Assembly (NCBI RefSeq): GCF_040703035.1
Contig: NZ_CP159996.1
Span: 2,948,001 to 3,012,000 of the forward strand
Length of the DNA: 64,000 nucleotides
Source: Terribacillus aidingensis
Lineage (GTDB): Bacteria; Bacillota; Bacilli; Bacillales; Amphibacillaceae
Direction: 5' to 3'
Position numbers and translations under genes: made by a program. The notes below the pieces were generated by a model that saw only the letters and a program-made list of their open reading frames with translations, did not search any database and had not been told where the DNA came from. Of this stretch, positions 16,275 to 24,514 are shown one piece after another; position 1 is the stretch's first letter, and each line of letters begins with the position of its first letter.

Positions 16275-17294
16275 TTATTGAATTTCCATACGCAAATCGC
16301 CGACCTTGGCCCATCCGATCGATTTGATCACATGATAAAGACCAAGTGAAATGATCAGCGGCATGATGACGCCTGTTACTAAATAAATCAAGAAAGCTTC
16401 CCAGCCTTGGCTGGCCAGGATATTAAGCGGTGCAATGAATGAATTCAAGCCCAAACCTGCCAGTTCGTAAGACGTTGTAAACCCTAGCAGCACTGTTGCG
16501 ATCGGTGCACAAACAACTGCCGCTACAAATGGCGGGATGACAAGCGCTGGATTCTTTATTAAGTTAGGGAATTGTACTTTTGGTGTAATGACAAACTGTG
16601 CCAGAAAACCACCTAAATCGTTTTGACGGATGCTCATGAACGTAAACCCGACAAACTGTGCCGTACAGCCGATCAAAGCAGCCGCACTGGATACCGGATC
16701 CAGCTGTAATGCAATTGCCAAAGCTGCAGAAGAAGCTGGTGTCATCAACAGGATACTCCACACCAATGAAATGACGATAGATGCAAGCAGCGGTGAGCCA
16801 GTAACAGAGTTGGCAATCTGTCCGCTCATCCATGTTAGCATCGGTGTTGTAACTGCAGCAAGTCCCGCTCCAGCAATCCCCCCTACAAGTACTGCCGCAA
16901 ACGGGATAGCCATCATATCAAGCGGTGTCTTCCCTGCTACCCTTTTACCTACATATGTCGCAACGACAGCAGCAAGCACTGCACTGATCGGCTGTCCCGA
17001 TACCATCGATGTCAGTAAGCCGTCATCGCCTACAGTCATTGCAGCTCCGCCGATCGTCGCACTGATCATTGCACTGAAAACAACCAACGTATTGCCGCCC
17101 AGCTGAACAGCGATTCCGGCACCTAAAGCGGGTGCCAACAATGCTTTAGCAACAGTACCGACAGCAATCAATGTCGGCCAGTTCAGAAATTCACCAAAAG
17201 TCTCCATCAATAGACCGATACCGAGGGTCACGAGGACTGCATTTGCCATTCCTTGTGATGCTTTGTACATTCGCTCGATTAAGTATTCCTTCAT
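16275..17294 (-). CDS. PTS_EIIC_2 / PfoR-like membrane protein
   Basis: A 339-residue, very hydrophobic protein of the PTS_EIIC_2 family (PF13303 as I recall), to which Clostridium perfringens PfoR also belongs. About ten helices; glycine/alanine-rich segments such as MANAVLVTLGIGLLMETFGEF, GAGIAVQLGGNTLVVFSAMISA and MSIRQNDLGGFLAQFVITPKVQFPN. No phosphoryl-carrier IIA or IIB gene is near, so it is not obviously a working sugar PTS. Its promoter region holds a 26-bp imperfect palindrome. Function unknown. Confidence 0.78.
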   Translation of the reverse strand: MKEYLIERMYKASQGMANAVLVTLGIGLLMETFGEFLNWPTLIAVGTVAKALLAPALGAGIAVQLGGNTLVVFSAMISATIGGAAMTVGDDGLLTSMVSGQPISAVLAAVVATYVGKRVAGKTPLDMMAIPFAAVLVGGIAGAGLAAVTTPMLTWMSGQIANSVTGSPLLASIVISLVWSILLMTPASSAALAIALQLDPVSSAAALIGCTAQFVGFTFMSIRQNDLGGFLAQFVITPKVQFPNLIKNPALVIPPFVAAVVCAPIATVLLGFTTSYELAGLGLNSFIAPLNILASQGWEAFLIYLVTGVIMPLIISLGLYHVIKSIGWAKVGDLRMEIQ

Positions 17295-17317
17295 TCTTCT
17301 CGCTCCCTCTCCCTACC

Positions 17318-17343
17318 AAATAGTTTGTCAATTCAGACTATTT
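17318..17343. promoter_or_regulatory. Imperfect 26-bp palindrome upstream of the IIC-like gene
   Basis: Arms AAATAGTTTG (17318-17327) and CAGACTATTT (17334-17343) pair with one mismatch around TCAATT. The site is 24 bases from the start codon at 17294. It also contains a minus-strand TTGACA. A repressor operator is the simplest reading. Confidence 0.45.
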
Positions 17344-17653
17344 AGCTTTCCATTCTCTCTTTTTTTTTGTATAAGGGCGTGACTCCTTACACTCTAGTAC
17401 ATTTTAAATGAGTACATATTAGTATTTAGATATACTACCATCATTTTTAGGAGGAAGTAAATATATTTCTTATAACATTATTTAATTTTTCAGTTATTTT
17501 ATGGTTTCCGTAGCCAAAACTTTCCCCTTATGTCGATAAGGAAATCCATTGATATATTATGCTCAGCCACCTTCAAGCCTAATATCCTCCCGATTACTCC
17601 ACCATACTTAGTGTTATAAGTTAATCCTGTCTTTGTAATGGTTATTTTTTCAT
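17344..17653. other. AT-rich intergenic region between the IIC-like gene and the Opu operon
   Basis: No supported gene. A strong AGGAGGAAG at about 17451 is followed by an ATA codon and a 16-codon hydrophobic frame, possibly a decayed small gene. A repeat AGTACAT occurs twice near 17397 and 17412. Confidence 0.5.
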
Positions 17654-17679
17654 GTTAGGATGTTGGTTTATCTGGGTAT
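17654..17679 (+). promoter_or_regulatory. Candidate sigma-B promoter of the Opu-type operon
   Basis: GTTAGG, 14 bases, GGGTAT. The -10 is an exact sigma-B match, the -35 is weak. Sigma-B control of OpuC-type transporters is established in Listeria, so the placement about 50 bases before the ribosome site makes sense. Confidence 0.45.
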
Positions 17680-17741
17680 AACAATAGGTAGTAAAAGTCT
17701 GATAAGACCTTTAGCATGACAAATTTAGGAGGTGCCCTCCC

Positions 17742-18395
17742 ATTACGGATTTAATCGAATATTTCACTACTAATTTTACATTCATACTTGGATATACATG
17801 GGATCATATCAAGCTTGTCGGTTTAGCAATTATCATCGCAATTGTGATCGGTGTCCCATTAGGTATTTATTGCTCCGTCAATAAATACGCTGCCTCCACT
17901 ATTCTCCAAATTGCTTCTATCATGATGACTATTCCAAGCCTCGCTTTATTTGGAATCATGATTCCAATTCTTTCACTCATCAACGAAGGAATCGGTACGT
18001 TACCGGCTGTTATCGCACTTGTACTTTATTCACAGCTGCCGATCATCCGGAATACGTACACAGCTATCAGCAATGTCGATCCCGACATACGTGATGCGGC
18101 AAATGGCATTGGACTGACTACATTCCAGCGCCTCTATAAAGTGGAGCTTCCAAATGCCATGCCATTAATTATGGCTGGTATCCGCACTGCTACCGTCTTA
18201 AATATCGGTGTTGGCGCCATCGCTACGTTAATAGGCGCTGGAGGTCTTGGCGGTATCATCTATCAAGGAATCCTTCGTACCAACAACACAATGATCCTTG
18301 CAGGTGCAATTGCGGTTGCTGTTTTGGCATTGATTGCTGATTTGTTCTTGCGCTTAATCGAAAATCTATTTACGCCAAAGGGTGTAAAAAAATAA
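17742..18395 (+). CDS. Osmoprotectant ABC transporter permease (OpuBB/OpuCB type), ATT start
   Basis: A 217-residue permease if read from ATT 17742, the same length as B. subtilis OpuBB and OpuCB. Ribosome site GGAGG at 17728-17732, nine bases upstream. Reading starts ITDLIEYFTTNF...TWDHIKL, the expected N-terminus including membrane helix 1. There is no ATG, GTG or TTG in frame between the preceding stop (17712) and GTG 17844; starting there would delete 34 residues and leave no ribosome site. Coupling motif DAANGIGLTTFQRLYKVELPNAMP is intact, as is IGAGGLGGIIYQGI. First gene of permease-ATPase-permease-binding protein operon. The rare start may lower expression, or may be a base error for ATG. 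Confidence 0.85.
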   Translation: MTDLIEYFTTNFTFILGYTWDHIKLVGLAIIIAIVIGVPLGIYCSVNKYAASTILQIASIMMTIPSLALFGIMIPILSLINEGIGTLPAVIALVLYSQLPIIRNTYTAISNVDPDIRDAANGIGLTTFQRLYKVELPNAMPLIMAGIRTATVLNIGVGAIATLIGAGGLGGIIYQGILRTNNTMILAGAIAVAVLALIADLFLRLIENLFTPKGVKK

Positions 18396-18408
18396 TAAGG
18401 GTGACATT

Positions 18409-19380
18409 ATGATTCATTTCAACGATGTAACAAAGGTATACAACGGCAATGTAAAAGCTATTGAAAATATGAATTTCACAGTCGAAGATGGTGAATTAGT
18501 CATTATGCTGGGACCTTCCGGCTGCGGAAAGACGACTTTGCTTCGAATGGTGAACCAGCTGGAGAGTATTACAGACGGCGACATTATGCTCAACGGTAAA
18601 AGCGTGCGTCATTCCAATAAAATAGAGATGCGCCGCAATATTGGTTATGTCATTCAATCGAACGGCTTGTTCCCGAATATGAATATTGAAGATAACGCCA
18701 TGATTGTTCCTAACCTGCTTGGCTGGGACAGAAAAAAAATGCGTGATCGCTTCAATATGCTGATGGAACTTGTAGGCTTGAAACCAGATGAATATCGGAA
18801 ACGATACCCGCATGAGCTTTCCGGAGGTCAACAGCAGCGTGTCGGCGTGGCCCGTGCCTTGGCTGCTGATCCGCCAGTCATGTTGATGGATGAACCTTTC
18901 GGTGCACTGGATCCGATTATCCGCACCCATCTTCAAGAGGAATTCCTGCAAATTCAAAAAGAGCTAAAGAAAACGATCCTGTTTGTCAGCCATGACATTG
19001 ACGAAGCGGTCAAGATGGCAGATAAAATCGCCCTGCTTAAAGGCGGCAAAATGATGCAATACGCTGAGCCAGCCAAAATGCTGAACAAACCAGCCAACAG
19101 CTTTGTTGCTGAATTCGTCGGTCAGGACCGCGTACTGAAGAGCATGAGTCTGTATACAGTAAAAGACCTTGCCGATGCAATTACATTAAAGCCTGTTATG
19201 GAATCACCTGATTCTCAGGATATCAACGAAAACCTTTCCCTGCGTGTGGCTATATCGAAGATCTTAAATCAAGAAGCTGATCAGCTGATTGTTGAGAACG
19301 ACAATGGTACTCGCAAAGGAAGTATTACTTTGGACTTGATCGAGCAGTTCCTGCACCGCGAGATCAAGGAGAGCGTCTGA
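18409..19380 (+). CDS. Osmoprotectant ABC transporter ATPase (OpuCA/OsmV type)
   Basis: A 323-residue ATPase of the quaternary-ammonium-compound group. Walker A GPSGCGKTT, Q-loop IQSNGLFPN, signature [16 protein letters not shown], Walker B VMLMDEPFGALDP, H-loop FVSHDIDEAVKMAD. The C-terminal 90 residues are shorter than the double CBS module of OpuCA (about 380 residues) and look like one degenerate copy, so ionic-strength sensing through CBS may be altered. It follows the first permease by 13 bases with GGGTGAC as ribosome site. Confidence 0.87.
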   Translation: MIHFNDVTKVYNGNVKAIENMNFTVEDGELVIMLGPSGCGKTTLLRMVNQLESITDGDIMLNGKSVRHSNKIEMRRNIGYVIQSNGLFPNMNIEDNAMIVPNLLGWDRKKMRDRFNMLMELVGLKPDEYRKRYPHELSGGQQQRVGVARALAADPPVMLMDEPFGALDPIIRTHLQEEFLQIQKELKKTILFVSHDIDEAVKMADKIALLKGGKMMQYAEPAKMLNKPANSFVAEFVGQDRVLKSMSLYTVKDLADAITLKPVMESPDSQDINENLSLRVAISKILNQEADQLIVENDNGTRKGSITLDLIEQFLHREIKESV

Positions 19381-19393
19381 GGGGGCTGTAATC

Positions 19394-20143
19394 ATGGACC
19401 GGACAAACAAGACCATCGCCTTGATTATCAAGCTTATCTTCTGGGCACTGCTCATTGCCTTCTTTGTGTGGGCATTCGCCAACAATATGTTCAGCAAAAT
19501 CTGGGAACAGCCGGATACTTTCCTGCGCTTACTCGGGGAGCATATTACGATTGTACTCCTTTCAGGAGCTGCTGCTGTGCTGCTTGCAGTACCACTAGGC
19601 ATCTTCGTTACACGGCCAAAGTTCCGTAAATCCGAATGGCTGATCGTAGGCATCGCGAATCTTGGGCAAACTATTCCGAGTTTAGCTGTGCTTGCACTCG
19701 CCATGGGCTTCCTAGGTATTGGAATCAGCGCAGCAGTAGTTGCCTTATTCGTCTATTCCCTGCTGCCTATTTTACAAAATACGATTGCTGGCCTGGATTC
19801 CGTTGACGACAACATGATTGATGCTGCCAAAGGAATGGGACTTACAAACACGCAAATCCTTTGGAAGATCGAGCTGCCGAATGCACTCACCTCGATTATT
19901 GCAGGCGTGCGGACAGCATTGGTCATCAATATCGGGACCGCTGCACTTGCCTATCTAGTCGGTGCCGGCGGACTGGGTGTATGGATTTTCACTGGTATCC
20001 GTCTCTTCGATAATGCTTTCTTAATGTCCGGAGCCGTTCCTGTCACACTGCTAGCTATCGTGATTGACTATCTATTCAAGTGGCTGCAGTTCGCCTTAGT
20101 GCCAAAAGGACTCCGTCTTGCTAGAAAAGCACAAAATTCGTGA
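19394..20143 (+). CDS. Osmoprotectant ABC transporter permease (OpuCD/YehY type)
   Basis: A 249-residue second permease. One extra N-terminal membrane helix (ALIIKLIFWALLIAFFVWAFA region) precedes the five-helix core. Coupling motif DAAKGMGLTNTQILWKIELPNALT and the IGTAALAYLVGAGGLGVWIF loop are typical for QAT permeases. Pairs with the permease at 17742 to form a heterodimer. Preceded by GAGGGGGC, 13 bases after the ATPase gene. Confidence 0.88.
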   Translation: MDRTNKTIALIIKLIFWALLIAFFVWAFANNMFSKIWEQPDTFLRLLGEHITIVLLSGAAAVLLAVPLGIFVTRPKFRKSEWLIVGIANLGQTIPSLAVLALAMGFLGIGISAAVVALFVYSLLPILQNTIAGLDSVDDNMIDAAKGMGLTNTQILWKIELPNALTSIIAGVRTALVINIGTAALAYLVGAGGLGVWIFTGIRLFDNAFLMSGAVPVTLLAIVIDYLFKWLQFALVPKGLRLARKAQNS

Positions 20144-20162
20144 AGAAAGGATACCTGAATTG

Positions 20163-21062
20163 ATGAGAAAACGATTGACCCTATTTGCTTTATTAACAGC
20201 TTTACTAGTTGTGCTAAGTTCATGCGGTCCGGGCGGAAAAACTGTTACCGTCGGAGCAAAAACTTTCACCGAGCAGCTGGTAATAGCCAAAATGACAGCC
20301 TTCATATTGGAGGATAACGGTTATAATGTTGAAGAGATTCAAAATCTCGGCTCCTCTGCCATGCGTCAAGCAATCGAAACCCGCCAGGTTGATATGTCTT
20401 GGGAGTATGTTGGTACAGCACTTGTCACCTATTTGGATCAAGAACCGATTGCAGATAAAGATGAGGCAATGCAAAAGGTTCGGGAATTGGATAAGGAGAA
20501 CGGCATTGCCTGGACAAACTTAACCGATGCTAATAATACGTATGCTTTGGTTATGGAAAGAGAAAAAGCCGATGAGTTAGGCATTGAAACTTTAAGTGAT
20601 TTGGCAGCTTACGCGAAAGAAAATCCAGAAGACCTTCGATTCGGGATGGAGACGGAATTCGCAAATCGGAGAGATGGAATGCCTGGATTAGAAGAATATT
20701 ATGGATTCAAAGTTCCTGATCCCAATATCCGTGAAATGGAAATCGGTCTTTATTACACAGCATTGAAAAATGATGAGATTGATGTCACTCAAGCTTTTGT
20801 AACTGATCCGCAAATTAATTCGATGGATTTAAAGATATTGGAAGACGATCAAAAATTCTTCCCTTCCTACAATTATGCTGCCACCTTCAATCAAGAAACC
20901 TTGGATGAGTACCCAGAGCTGACAGAATTACTGGAACCGCTCCAGAATGCTCTGACAGAGGATACTTTACGTGAACTGAACTACCAAGTGGATATTGAGC
21001 AAAAGAGTGTAGAACGTGTAGCCAAGGACTTCCTCGACGAAAATAATTTACTCAAGAACTAA
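20163..21062 (+). CDS. Glycine betaine/choline-type substrate-binding lipoprotein (OpuBC/OsmF family)
   Basis: A 299-residue lipoprotein; signal RKRLTLFALLTALLVVLSSC, lipobox Cys near residue 20. The OpuAC/ProX-like fold is shown by VTVGAKTFTEQLVIAKM, GSSAMRQAIETRQVDMSWEYVGTAL, FGMETEFANRRDGMPGLEEYYGF and a C-terminal DIEQKSVERVAKDFL. Glycine betaine, carnitine or choline are the known ligands; which one is not decided here. Start at ATG 20163 or TTG 20160; AAGGA lies upstream. Last gene of the operon, the reverse of most binding-protein-first layouts. Confidence 0.88.
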   Translation: MRKRLTLFALLTALLVVLSSCGPGGKTVTVGAKTFTEQLVIAKMTAFILEDNGYNVEEIQNLGSSAMRQAIETRQVDMSWEYVGTALVTYLDQEPIADKDEAMQKVRELDKENGIAWTNLTDANNTYALVMEREKADELGIETLSDLAAYAKENPEDLRFGMETEFANRRDGMPGLEEYYGFKVPDPNIREMEIGLYYTALKNDEIDVTQAFVTDPQINSMDLKILEDDQKFFPSYNYAATFNQETLDEYPELTELLEPLQNALTEDTLRELNYQVDIEQKSVERVAKDFLDENNLLKN

Positions 21063-21091
21063 AAAAACGACCCGGACAGGGTCGTTTTTTT
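21061..21091 (+). terminator. Terminator of the Opu-type operon
   Basis: A 13-bp stem AAAAAAACGACCC/GGGTCGTTTTTTT with GGACA loop, starting in the stop codon. Confidence 0.93.
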
Positions 21092-21130
21092 ACGCTATCA
21101 TAGATGTATTACGTACTAGGAGACGAAAGA

Positions 21131-21457
21131 ATGTTATTATCGATATTCATTTTTTTGCTTGCAGGAATTGCCGAAATTGGCGGCGGGTACTTGATCTGGA
21201 TATGGCTGCGTGATGGCAGACCAGGTTATCTTGGATTTTTAGGCGGTATCGCCTTGATCATGTACGGTGTGATTGCCACTTTCCAGACATTTCCGACGTT
21301 CGGTCGTGTGTATGCAGCATATGGCGGTGTTTTCATTGTACTCTCCATTCTATGGGGCTGGTTCATCGACAAAGAAACACCGGATATGTATGACTGGATA
21401 GGAGCCGGCTTATGTGTAGCAGGCGTCGCTGTCATGCTCTGGGCTCCGCGACATTAA
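21131..21457 (+). CDS. ynfA: YnfA/UPF0060 family small membrane protein
   Basis: A 108-residue four-helix membrane protein. UPF0060 signature: [20 protein letters not shown] at the start, [21 protein letters not shown] in the middle and [17 protein letters not shown] at the end. The fold resembles small multidrug resistance pumps, and some relatives export drugs or dyes, but function is unproven. Start at 21131 with AGGAGACGAAAG ahead. Confidence 0.9.
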   Translation: MLLSIFIFLLAGIAEIGGGYLIWIWLRDGRPGYLGFLGGIALIMYGVIATFQTFPTFGRVYAAYGGVFIVLSILWGWFIDKETPDMYDWIGAGLCVAGVAVMLWAPRH

Positions 21458-21458
21458 A

Positions 21459-21486
21459 AAAGCTGCCAGCATAGACTGGCAGCTTT
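21459..21486. terminator. Bidirectional terminator between ynfA and aguB
   Basis: An 11-bp perfect stem AAAGCTGCCAG/CTGGCAGCTTT, six-base loop, in the gap between convergent genes. Confidence 0.88.
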
Positions 21487-21490
21487 CATT

Positions 21491-22366
21491 TTATACAGTT
21501 GTTGAACCATCAGAGCTTAAGATATTACGGTACATGGAAGGACGGCGGTCACGGAACAGCCCCCATTCCACACGCTGCATAGCCAGCTCGTCCAAATCGA
21601 ACGTAGCAGTAAGGATTTCTTCTTTTGTACGTCCTGCTTCCGCCAGCAAATTCCCCTGCGGACCAGCGATAAACGAAGAACCATAAAACGTGATAGAGGA
21701 ATCCTCATCCGTTTCCACACCAATCCGGTTTGAAGCCAAAACAGGCATCAAATTGGTTGCTGCGTGTCCTCGCATACACATTTGCCAGTGATCCTTCGAG
21801 TCAATGCTTGCATCCTCCGGTTCGGAACCGATTGCTGTAGGATACAGCAGGATTTCCGCTCCTTGAAGCGCCATGCTGCGCGCTGCTTCCGGGAACCACT
21901 GATCCCAGCAAATGCCCACACCTATCTTCCCGAATTTCGTCTCCCACACTTTGAAGCCAGTGTCCCCAGGGCTGAAATAATATTTCTCTTCATAGCCCGG
22001 TCCATCTGGAATATGCGTTTTCCGGTAGATACCAAGAACAGAGCCATCCGCATCGATCATAGCGACTGTATTGTAGTTTGCATTGTTCTTTTTCTCATAG
22101 AAGCTAATTGGAAGTACTACTCCAAGCTCCTTCGCCACTTGTTTGAAATGCTGCACTGCTTTGTTCTGCTCCAGCTCTGTTGCAAACGCGTAGTAAGCAG
22201 GCTTTTCCTTTTGGCAGAAGTATGGTGTTTCAAACAACTCCTGTAGCAGGATGACATTCGCACCTTGAGCTGCCGCTTGGCGGACAAGCTTCTCGGCATT
22301 GGCGATATTCTCTTCAACGACACTGGAACAAGCCATTTGTGTAGCTGCTAAAGTTACCTTTCTCAC
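21491..22366 (-). CDS. aguB: N-carbamoylputrescine amidase
   Basis: A 291-residue nitrilase-superfamily enzyme that turns N-carbamoylputrescine into putrescine, carbon dioxide and ammonia. The Glu-Lys-Cys triad is visible: LLQELFETPYFC (Glu near 43), KTHIPDGPGYEEKYYFSPGD (Lys near 120) and GVGICWDQWFPEAAR (Cys near 157). The PDGPGYEEKYYF stretch is specific to AguB. It lies five bases downstream of aguA in one operon. The two products complete agmatine to putrescine conversion. Confidence 0.94.
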   Translation of the reverse strand: MRKVTLAATQMACSSVVEENIANAEKLVRQAAAQGANVILLQELFETPYFCQKEKPAYYAFATELEQNKAVQHFKQVAKELGVVLPISFYEKKNNANYNTVAMIDADGSVLGIYRKTHIPDGPGYEEKYYFSPGDTGFKVWETKFGKIGVGICWDQWFPEAARSMALQGAEILLYPTAIGSEPEDASIDSKDHWQMCMRGHAATNLMPVLASNRIGVETDEDSSITFYGSSFIAGPQGNLLAEAGRTKEEILTATFDLDELAMQRVEWGLFRDRRPSMYRNILSSDGSTTV

Positions 22367-22371
22367 TTACT

Positions 22372-23403
22372 TCACTCCTTCACTGCAGGCATCTGCTGTG
22401 TAGTACAATGTACATTTCCGCCCTCTTTGATGATAGCTAGTCCATCAATTGTACGGATTCGGCGATCCGGGAACTGCTCCTGCAGCAGCTTGATTGCCCG
22501 TTCATCCGTTCCTGCTGCGGTATTACCGAAAACAGGAAGGATAATGCCTCCATTTACAAAATAGAAATTAATATAGCTCAAAGTCAAGCGCGTGTCATTC
22601 CAGGCAGCCTTAGGCGGCTGTTGGATAGCGATCACTTCAATCTGACGTCCTTTCGCATCTTTCGTCTCATCAAGAATGCGCAGATTCTCTTGAGTGATTT
22701 CATAGTTCTCGTCTTCCGGGTCATCTGTCACCTGCAGCAGCAGTTTACCAGGTGCGGCAAAGCAGGCGATATTATCGACATGTCCATCCGTTTCGTCCCC
22801 AGCAACACCACGCTTCAGCCAAATCACTTTTTCAATACCAAGATACTCTCGAAGATATGCTTCTATATCTTCCTTGGAAAGGTCTGAATTGCGGTTTGGG
22901 TTTAAAAGGCACTCCTCTGTTGTAATTAGTGTCCCTTCCCCGTCCACGTGAATGGATCCGCCTTCTAACACTAATGGAGCATCCAATTGCTTCACACCGA
23001 AGTGATTCAGAACAGCCGGAGCTACTGCATCATCCAGATCCCATGGGAAGTATTTTTCTCCCCATGCATTAAAACGCCAGTTTACACCAGCCAGTTTGCC
23101 AGCTTCGTCCCGGACGAATGTCGGGCCGTTATCTCGAAGCCATGCATCGTTATGAGAAACCTCAAGCAGTGTTACATTTTTATCTTGTCCTACATAAGCA
23201 GCTGCTGCATCGCGATCCTTGGCGTTCACCAATACGGTAATCGGCTCGAATTCCGCAATCGCAAGAATCAGTTCAGCATAACCCTTACATACAGCTTCCC
23301 AATCCTCCGGATAGACCATTGAGTCCTTCACAGGCCAGCTGATCAGCGTACGCTCATGCTTCTCCCATTCAGGAGGCATTGTATATGTCAAATGTTGTTC
23401 CAT
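22372..23403 (-). CDS. aguA: Agmatine deiminase
   Basis: A 343-residue peptidylarginine-deiminase-family enzyme that hydrolyses agmatine to N-carbamoylputrescine and ammonia. Signature blocks: TMPPEWEKHERTLISWP at the N-terminus, NDAWLRDNGPTFV, GGSIHVDGEGTLITTEECLL, DETDGHVDN (His and Asp) and the catalytic cysteine in EGGNVHCTTQQMP at the end. All catalytic residues are present. First gene of aguA-aguB. Because agmatine releases ammonia and putrescine, both nitrogen supply and polyamine synthesis are possible roles; the PspA-aminopropyltransferase cluster 1.5 kb upstream favours the latter. Confidence 0.95.
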   Translation of the reverse strand: MEQHLTYTMPPEWEKHERTLISWPVKDSMVYPEDWEAVCKGYAELILAIAEFEPITVLVNAKDRDAAAAYVGQDKNVTLLEVSHNDAWLRDNGPTFVRDEAGKLAGVNWRFNAWGEKYFPWDLDDAVAPAVLNHFGVKQLDAPLVLEGGSIHVDGEGTLITTEECLLNPNRNSDLSKEDIEAYLREYLGIEKVIWLKRGVAGDETDGHVDNIACFAAPGKLLLQVTDDPEDENYEITQENLRILDETKDAKGRQIEVIAIQQPPKAAWNDTRLTLSYINFYFVNGGIILPVFGNTAAGTDERAIKLLQEQFPDRRIRTIDGLAIIKEGGNVHCTTQQMPAVKE

Positions 23404-23569
23404 TTCGCATCACTCTTCATTATAGATTCTTTAAAACAGACTTTCCGGAATATCATATAACAAAAGCACCTGAACAACAATCAGAAAGAGGACTTTTTAT
23501 GATAGATACCAGAAAATAACTGTTCACATTCATGTAACGTTTTCTTTAGGGATGGGTAGTCTGATGAAC

Positions 23570-23652
23570 AAAAATAAAGGCTGCGGATGAACTGCTTAAA
23601 ATTTGCGCGGATACGCAGGTTCGCTTCGGTCACTTCCGAGCTTACCGCCTAA
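23570..23652 (-). ncRNA. Candidate structured RNA upstream of aguA
   Basis: A GC-rich island within an AT-rich gap between two minus-strand genes. A minus-strand TATAAT at 23658-23653 would start a transcript near 23646. The first 70 bases contain a hairpin built from GCTCGG and CCGAAGC (bulged), a GCG-GATA-CGC-like hairpin, and two ATCCGC copies that could each pair with the 5' GCGGT; it ends GCAGCCTTTATTTTTG, a terminator-like tail. No good -35 is visible. It may be a small RNA or a regulatory leader; I do not recognise a class. Confidence 0.3.
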
Positions 23653-23663
23653 ATTATACCATT

Positions 23664-23689
23664 AAAAAACGAAGGATTTCTCCTTCGTT
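23664..23689 (-). terminator. Terminator of the YyaS-like gene
   Basis: A 9-bp stem AACGAAGGA/TCCTTCGTT with TTTC loop, followed by U residues on the minus strand; it abuts the stop codon at 23689. Confidence 0.88.
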
Positions 23690-24300
23690 CACTCTGCTGC
23701 TTGGGCAACTGGTACTGCATTCGGTTTTGGAAGTGGTTTGGCGAATTTTTCTTTAAAGTAGCTGATAACAAATGAAGTAACTGCTATGGAAACAATGGAA
23801 TAGATACCTTTGATAAGACCAACTGAATAAAGGCTGACCATGACCACGCAGAAATCAAATATAAAGTTGATCGTTCCAGGATTTGTTCCAAAACGTTTCT
23901 GCAGGAACAACGCAAGAATATTTGCTCCCCCTAAGGATGCTTGATTCGCAAAAAGGATGATCAAGCCAAATCCGACAATCAGGCCGCCTGCCACAGCTGC
24001 AACGATCCCCGGAAGTTCAATAGCGGGATAAAACGGATGGAGAAATGAGAACAACGTCAAAATTGATACGGATACTATGGTTGTTACCGTAAAACGCCAT
24101 CCCATATTAATAAATGAAAAGATATAGAATGGAATGTTAATGATAAAGAAGACGACACCAAAAGGCATAGACAGTATATAGGATAATCCTAAGGAAAGCC
24201 CTGCTGTACCGCCCGTTACCAGCTCTGCACTTTTGAGCATATACAAGCCGATGCTGGCCAGGAAGCAGCCAAGAACGATTTTCAGATATTTTTGCGGCAA
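23689..24300 (-). CDS. YczE/YyaS/YitT-family membrane protein, TTG start
   Basis: A 203-residue membrane protein with five or six helices of the DUF161/YitT N-terminal type. It starts at TTG 24300 with AGAGGAG eight bases upstream, giving MPQKYLKIVLGCFLASIGLYML; the open frame extends to GTG 24393 but has no ribosome site there. Segments LVTGGTAGLSLGLSYILSMPFG and ANQASLGGANILALFLQKRFG are typical. No C-terminal cytosolic domain, so it is the short YyaS form. Function unknown. Divergent from the Lrp gene. Confidence 0.82.
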   Translation of the reverse strand: MPQKYLKIVLGCFLASIGLYMLKSAELVTGGTAGLSLGLSYILSMPFGVVFFIINIPFYIFSFINMGWRFTVTTIVSVSILTLFSFLHPFYPAIELPGIVAAVAGGLIVGFGLIILFANQASLGGANILALFLQKRFGTNPGTINFIFDFCVVMVSLYSVGLIKGIYSIVSIAVTSFVISYFKEKFAKPLPKPNAVPVAQAAE

Positions 24301-24434
24301 ACGAATTGCTCCTCTCAAAGTTAAAATCCATGTTGAAACACGCCCATTATGGACAATATGAGCGAACATAATCACGACATCCTGTTTCTTCACTTTCTAT
24401 GTTAGAATAAATAACACGAGAAATGAATAGATAT

Positions 24435-24495
24435 TTGCAGGCAATATCTTGATTCGAGTTTCATATTGAAAATTATATGCAGAACTTACCTGCAA
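24435..24495. promoter_or_regulatory. Inverted repeat TTGCAGG/CCTGCAA in the divergent lrp-yyaS promoter region
   Basis: TTGCAGG at 24435-24441 and CCTGCAA at 24489-24495 face each other across 47 bases, flanking the region between the Lrp-type gene and the YyaS-type gene. Lrp proteins often loop DNA between spaced sites; autoregulation is a reasonable guess. Confidence 0.35.
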
Positions 24496-24514
24496 TGTGA
24501 AAGGGAGCGTTTAT

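Noticed and set aside
16630..17106. 158-residue open frame antisense to the IIC-like gene
   Set aside because: Ala/Ile/Val-rich shadow of a Gly/Ala-rich membrane protein on the other strand; no start signal.
23530..23550. Possible cre near the aguA promoter (AAGAAAACGTTACAT)
   Set aside because: Three mismatches including the conserved TG; too weak to report as a site.
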